From positions 1 through 64,000 of the forward strand of contig NZ_NKXO01000017.1 in assembly GCF_002843425.1 (NCBI RefSeq): a stretch of DNA of 64,000 bases, read 5' to 3'. The notes under the pieces were generated by a model. It was not told the DNA's origin and ran no database searches. It saw only the letters and a list, made by a program, of their open reading frames with translations. The stretch is from Raineya orbicola. Lineage in GTDB: Bacteria > Bacteroidota > Bacteroidia > Cytophagales > Thermonemataceae. Position 1 is the first letter of the stretch, and each line of letters opens with the position of its first letter. A program made the position numbers and the translations under genes. Of this stretch, positions 62,226 through 64,000 are shown in pieces.

Positions 62226-63338
62226 TCAAAAAGCAATAGCCATAGAGCTGGCTAGGAGAAAATTAGTATTGCTGAAATTTCTGTTCAAAATGAAAATCTC
62301 ATCGTTACTTACAAAGGTTCTGCCTTCTATACGTACGAGCATATTTTCGGCGGGGGCATAATCTACATTCAAAGAAAATCCCAAAGCCCGAAAGCCATTT
62401 ATAGCACTATTCGGCGAAACTATGAAAATACTTTCCTTATCCCAATAATGCTCTACCCGTCCGCATAGAAGCCACTGCTTATTCAGTTTGTATCGCAACA
62501 TAGTAGAAGAGGCGTGCCAATAACGAACTTTTTGCGTAGCTTCATTATTTTGTGAGCCTATATCAAAACCTACAATCAAACCCCACTTTTCTGAAAACTC
62601 AAAAATGCCATAGAAATTATGAAAAAAACGCATTTGTTTGAGTGTATCAGTGCCTTCGTTGCCTACATAAGTGCTGGAATTGAGCGTTATTTTTTTATTA
62701 GGTATAAATTGCACTTGCGTACCCGCAGAAGGCATAGAATTGTGTGGCAAACGTTTTATTCTTTGCCAACCATTGAGCAAAAGTCCTCTGCAAATCCATT
62801 TTTCATTTTTAGAAGTGTAAGTGATTTTCAAGCCTGCTTCATAATAAGGGGTGTTATCGGCAAGCAGACTGCGAGTGAGTGTCCAACAATCTTTGGAAAT
62901 AGCACTTTCAAAGCCAATATGCGAACTAAAAATACCTGCATCTACCCAGAGATTGTGCTTGTCTGAAATCTTAAATCCTACGTTTCCTTCGTAAATGTTG
63001 CGAATAAGTTCTTGCTCGTTAGCCAAATTGTATTGCGAGTAAGTGCCAATCATCAGGGCGATATGCCCACGTACCTTTTCTGAATGAATGAGCGTTTCAA
63101 TAATGCCGTGATTTACATTAAATTCGTTATGCCTGCGATGATTAAAAAAATACTTAACTCTTTCGTTGTTTTCGGGCTGGGCAAAGTCAAACACGTAATA
63201 AGCCTCTACATACGCCGAAGTTTCAATTTTCCAATTCTTAAGACTATCGGTATAAAATTGAGCTTGTGCAGAATGAAAGATTATCAGCAAAAGCACAAAT
63301 GAAAAGCAAAATCTAACGTTTTCTTTTATTTTTTTCAT
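62226..63338 (-). CDS. Outer-membrane beta-barrel porin-like protein
   Basis: A 370-residue protein with a signal peptide (MKKIKENVRFCFSFVLLLIIFHSAQAQ) and a series of amphipathic strands typical of a beta-barrel, with ETSAYVEAYYVFDFAQP near the N terminus, HRRHNEFNVNHGIIETLI, and NLWVDAGIFSSHIGFES. This pattern matches the Bacteroidota porin-2 (OmpL-like, bbp2) family. The C-terminal residues ANFLLASSMAIAF-like end in Phe, as for many outer-membrane proteins. The substrate is unknown. Its start overlaps the 3' end of rnr by 26 nt. Confidence 0.82.
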   Translation of the reverse strand: MKKIKENVRFCFSFVLLLIIFHSAQAQFYTDSLKNWKIETSAYVEAYYVFDFAQPENNERVKYFFNHRRHNEFNVNHGIIETLIHSEKVRGHIALMIGTYSQYNLANEQELIRNIYEGNVGFKISDKHNLWVDAGIFSSHIGFESAISKDCWTLTRSLLADNTPYYEAGLKITYTSKNEKWICRGLLLNGWQRIKRLPHNSMPSAGTQVQFIPNKKITLNSSTYVGNEGTDTLKQMRFFHNFYGIFEFSEKWGLIVGFDIGSQNNEATQKVRYWHASSTMLRYKLNKQWLLCGRVEHYWDKESIFIVSPNSAINGFRALGFSLNVDYAPAENMLVRIEGRTFVSNDEIFILNRNFSNTNFLLASSMAIAF

Positions 63339-64000
63339 TTTTGGGGGTGTTGGTTTTTTCTTGCACCAGCATCAAATCCAAAGTACGTTTGAGCAAATCG
63401 GCTTGTAAGACTTTCACTTTTACCATATCGCCAAAGGCAATAATTTTTTTGGTGTATTTGCCAATGACACGATAGTTTTGCTCGTCCAGTTCGTAGAAAT
63501 CATCTAAATCTGAAAGCCTTACCATTCCTTCGCATTTGGTTTCAATGATTTCTACATAAATACCGAAATCCGTAACCCCCGTAACAATACCTTCCCAAAC
63601 CCTACCATCATCTTTGAGTTTCATAAATTCTACTTGCTTGTATTTGATAGAAGCTCTTTCGGCTTCGGTGGCTCGGCGTTCTCGCTCGGAGGCGTGCTTG
63701 CACTTTTCTTCATAAGTATCCTTAGGAACGCTTTTATTGCTTTGCAAGTAATGCTCTAAAAGTCTATGTACCATCAAATCAGGATAACGGCGAATAGGCG
63801 AGGTAAAATGTGTATAATGCTCAAAAGCAAGCCCGAAATGTCCGATAGGTTCGGTGCTATATTTGGCTTTTGACATTGTACGTACTGCTAAATTTTGCAA
63901 AACATTTTGTTCGGGCTTGCCTTCGGATTGAGCAGTCATTTTGTTAAATGATTCCGACATTTTTTTGCCTTGCGTTACAATTTTATAGCCCAAGCGAGCT
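63313..64000 (-). CDS. rnr: Ribonuclease R, C-terminal part (cut by window edge)
   Basis: The gene continues beyond position 64000; the visible 229 codons are the end of RNase R, a 3'-to-5' exoribonuclease. Seen here are the end of the RNB catalytic domain (LAFEHYTHFTSPIRRYPDLMVHRLLE, IKYKQVEFMKLKDDG) and the S1 RNA-binding domain (WEGIVTGVTDFGIYVEI ... EGMVRLSDL ... FGDMVKVKV), followed by a lysine-rich tail. The frame is open to the window edge with no start codon needed, so no N-terminal features can be described. Confidence 0.92.
   Translation of the reverse strand, partial: ARLGYKIVTQGKKMSESFNKMTAQSEGKPEQNVLQNLAVRTMSKAKYSTEPIGHFGLAFEHYTHFTSPIRRYPDLMVHRLLEHYLQSNKSVPKDTYEEKCKHASERERRATEAERASIKYKQVEFMKLKDDGRVWEGIVTGVTDFGIYVEIIETKCEGMVRLSDLDDFYELDEQNYRVIGKYTKKIIAFGDMVKVKVLQADLLKRTLDLMLVQEKTNTPKNEKNKRKR

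Noticed and set aside
1-64000. CRISPR array, tRNA, rRNA, insertion sequence or prophage
   Set aside because: No regular repeat-spacer pattern, cloverleaf with CCA end, rRNA signature, transposase or phage gene was seen.

Overview
This is an AT-rich, gene-dense stretch of a Bacteroidota chromosome, most like a gliding member of the Cytophagales. The evidence is a PorP/SprF-family protein, GldG, two very large secreted proteins with the gliding-motility-associated (type B) C-terminal sorting domain of the type IX secretion system, a BrxA/BrxB bacilliredoxin, an FMN-binding glutamate-synthase-family protein, and many promoters of the Bacteroidota type (TTTG, 19-21 nt, TAnnTTTG). No rRNA or tRNA gene, phage, transposase or CRISPR array was seen, so the genus cannot be named. 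I count 53 protein-coding genes, including one 56-residue gene and one cut by the right edge.

Layout. 1-2.4 kb: TonB-dependent receptor behind a promoter and a terminator-like leader hairpin. 2.4-14.2 kb (minus): a short methylmalonyl-CoA mutase subunit, a PorP/OmpA-like fusion, a hybrid kinase, an M20 peptidase, ispF, a DoxX-like protein, gpsA, a Fic protein, holB and a transaldolase-CBS fusion. 14.4-20.5 kb: hydrolase, YbjN-like protein, ABC ATPase, a membrane TPR protein and adk. 20.5-23.8 kb: first T9SS cargo protein. 23.9-25.7 kb: a two-gene restriction-modification pair. 25.7-31.9 kb (minus): crotonase, pterin dehydratase, lysS, a QueA paralog, a zinc-ribbon coiled-coil protein and a Nif3-family protein. 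32-40.3 kb: SiaC-like protein, acyl-CoA synthetase, FMN protein, guaA, KTSC protein, CCA-adding enzyme and acyl-CoA dehydrogenase. 40.4-43.7 kb: second T9SS cargo protein. 43.8-47.5 kb: a candidate small RNA, an OmpA lipoprotein, crotonase, exported protein, tadA and sod. 47.6-51.0 kb: a tandem pair of AAA-ATPase/PD-(D/E)XK genes. 51-56.6 kb: lipoprotein, small membrane protein, HAD phosphatase, murD, response regulator, queA and an exported protein. 57-64 kb: gldG, PASTA protein, nusB, rnhB, bacilliredoxin, a porin-like protein and the 3' part of rnr.

Most genes are housekeeping: translation and tRNA modification (lysS, queA, tadA, CCA enzyme), nucleotide and cell-wall synthesis (guaA, adk, murD), isoprenoid and phospholipid precursors (ispF, gpsA), replication (holB, rnhB) and acyl-CoA metabolism. 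PorP/SprF, GldG and the two cargo proteins belong to the gliding/T9SS cell-surface system.

The strongest unusual signal is the restriction-modification pair at 23.9-25.7 kb combined with a near absence of CATG. Reading all 64 kb by eye I found one CATG, and it lies inside the methyltransferase gene. GATC was found four times. GTAC, with the same base composition, is seen about 14 times in the first 8.2 kb alone. Other notable points are the tandem ATPase/nuclease genes that differ mainly in one central block, a transaldolase fused to KdsD-type CBS domains, a free-standing promoter-plus-terminator unit upstream of the OmpA gene, and two QueA-family genes.
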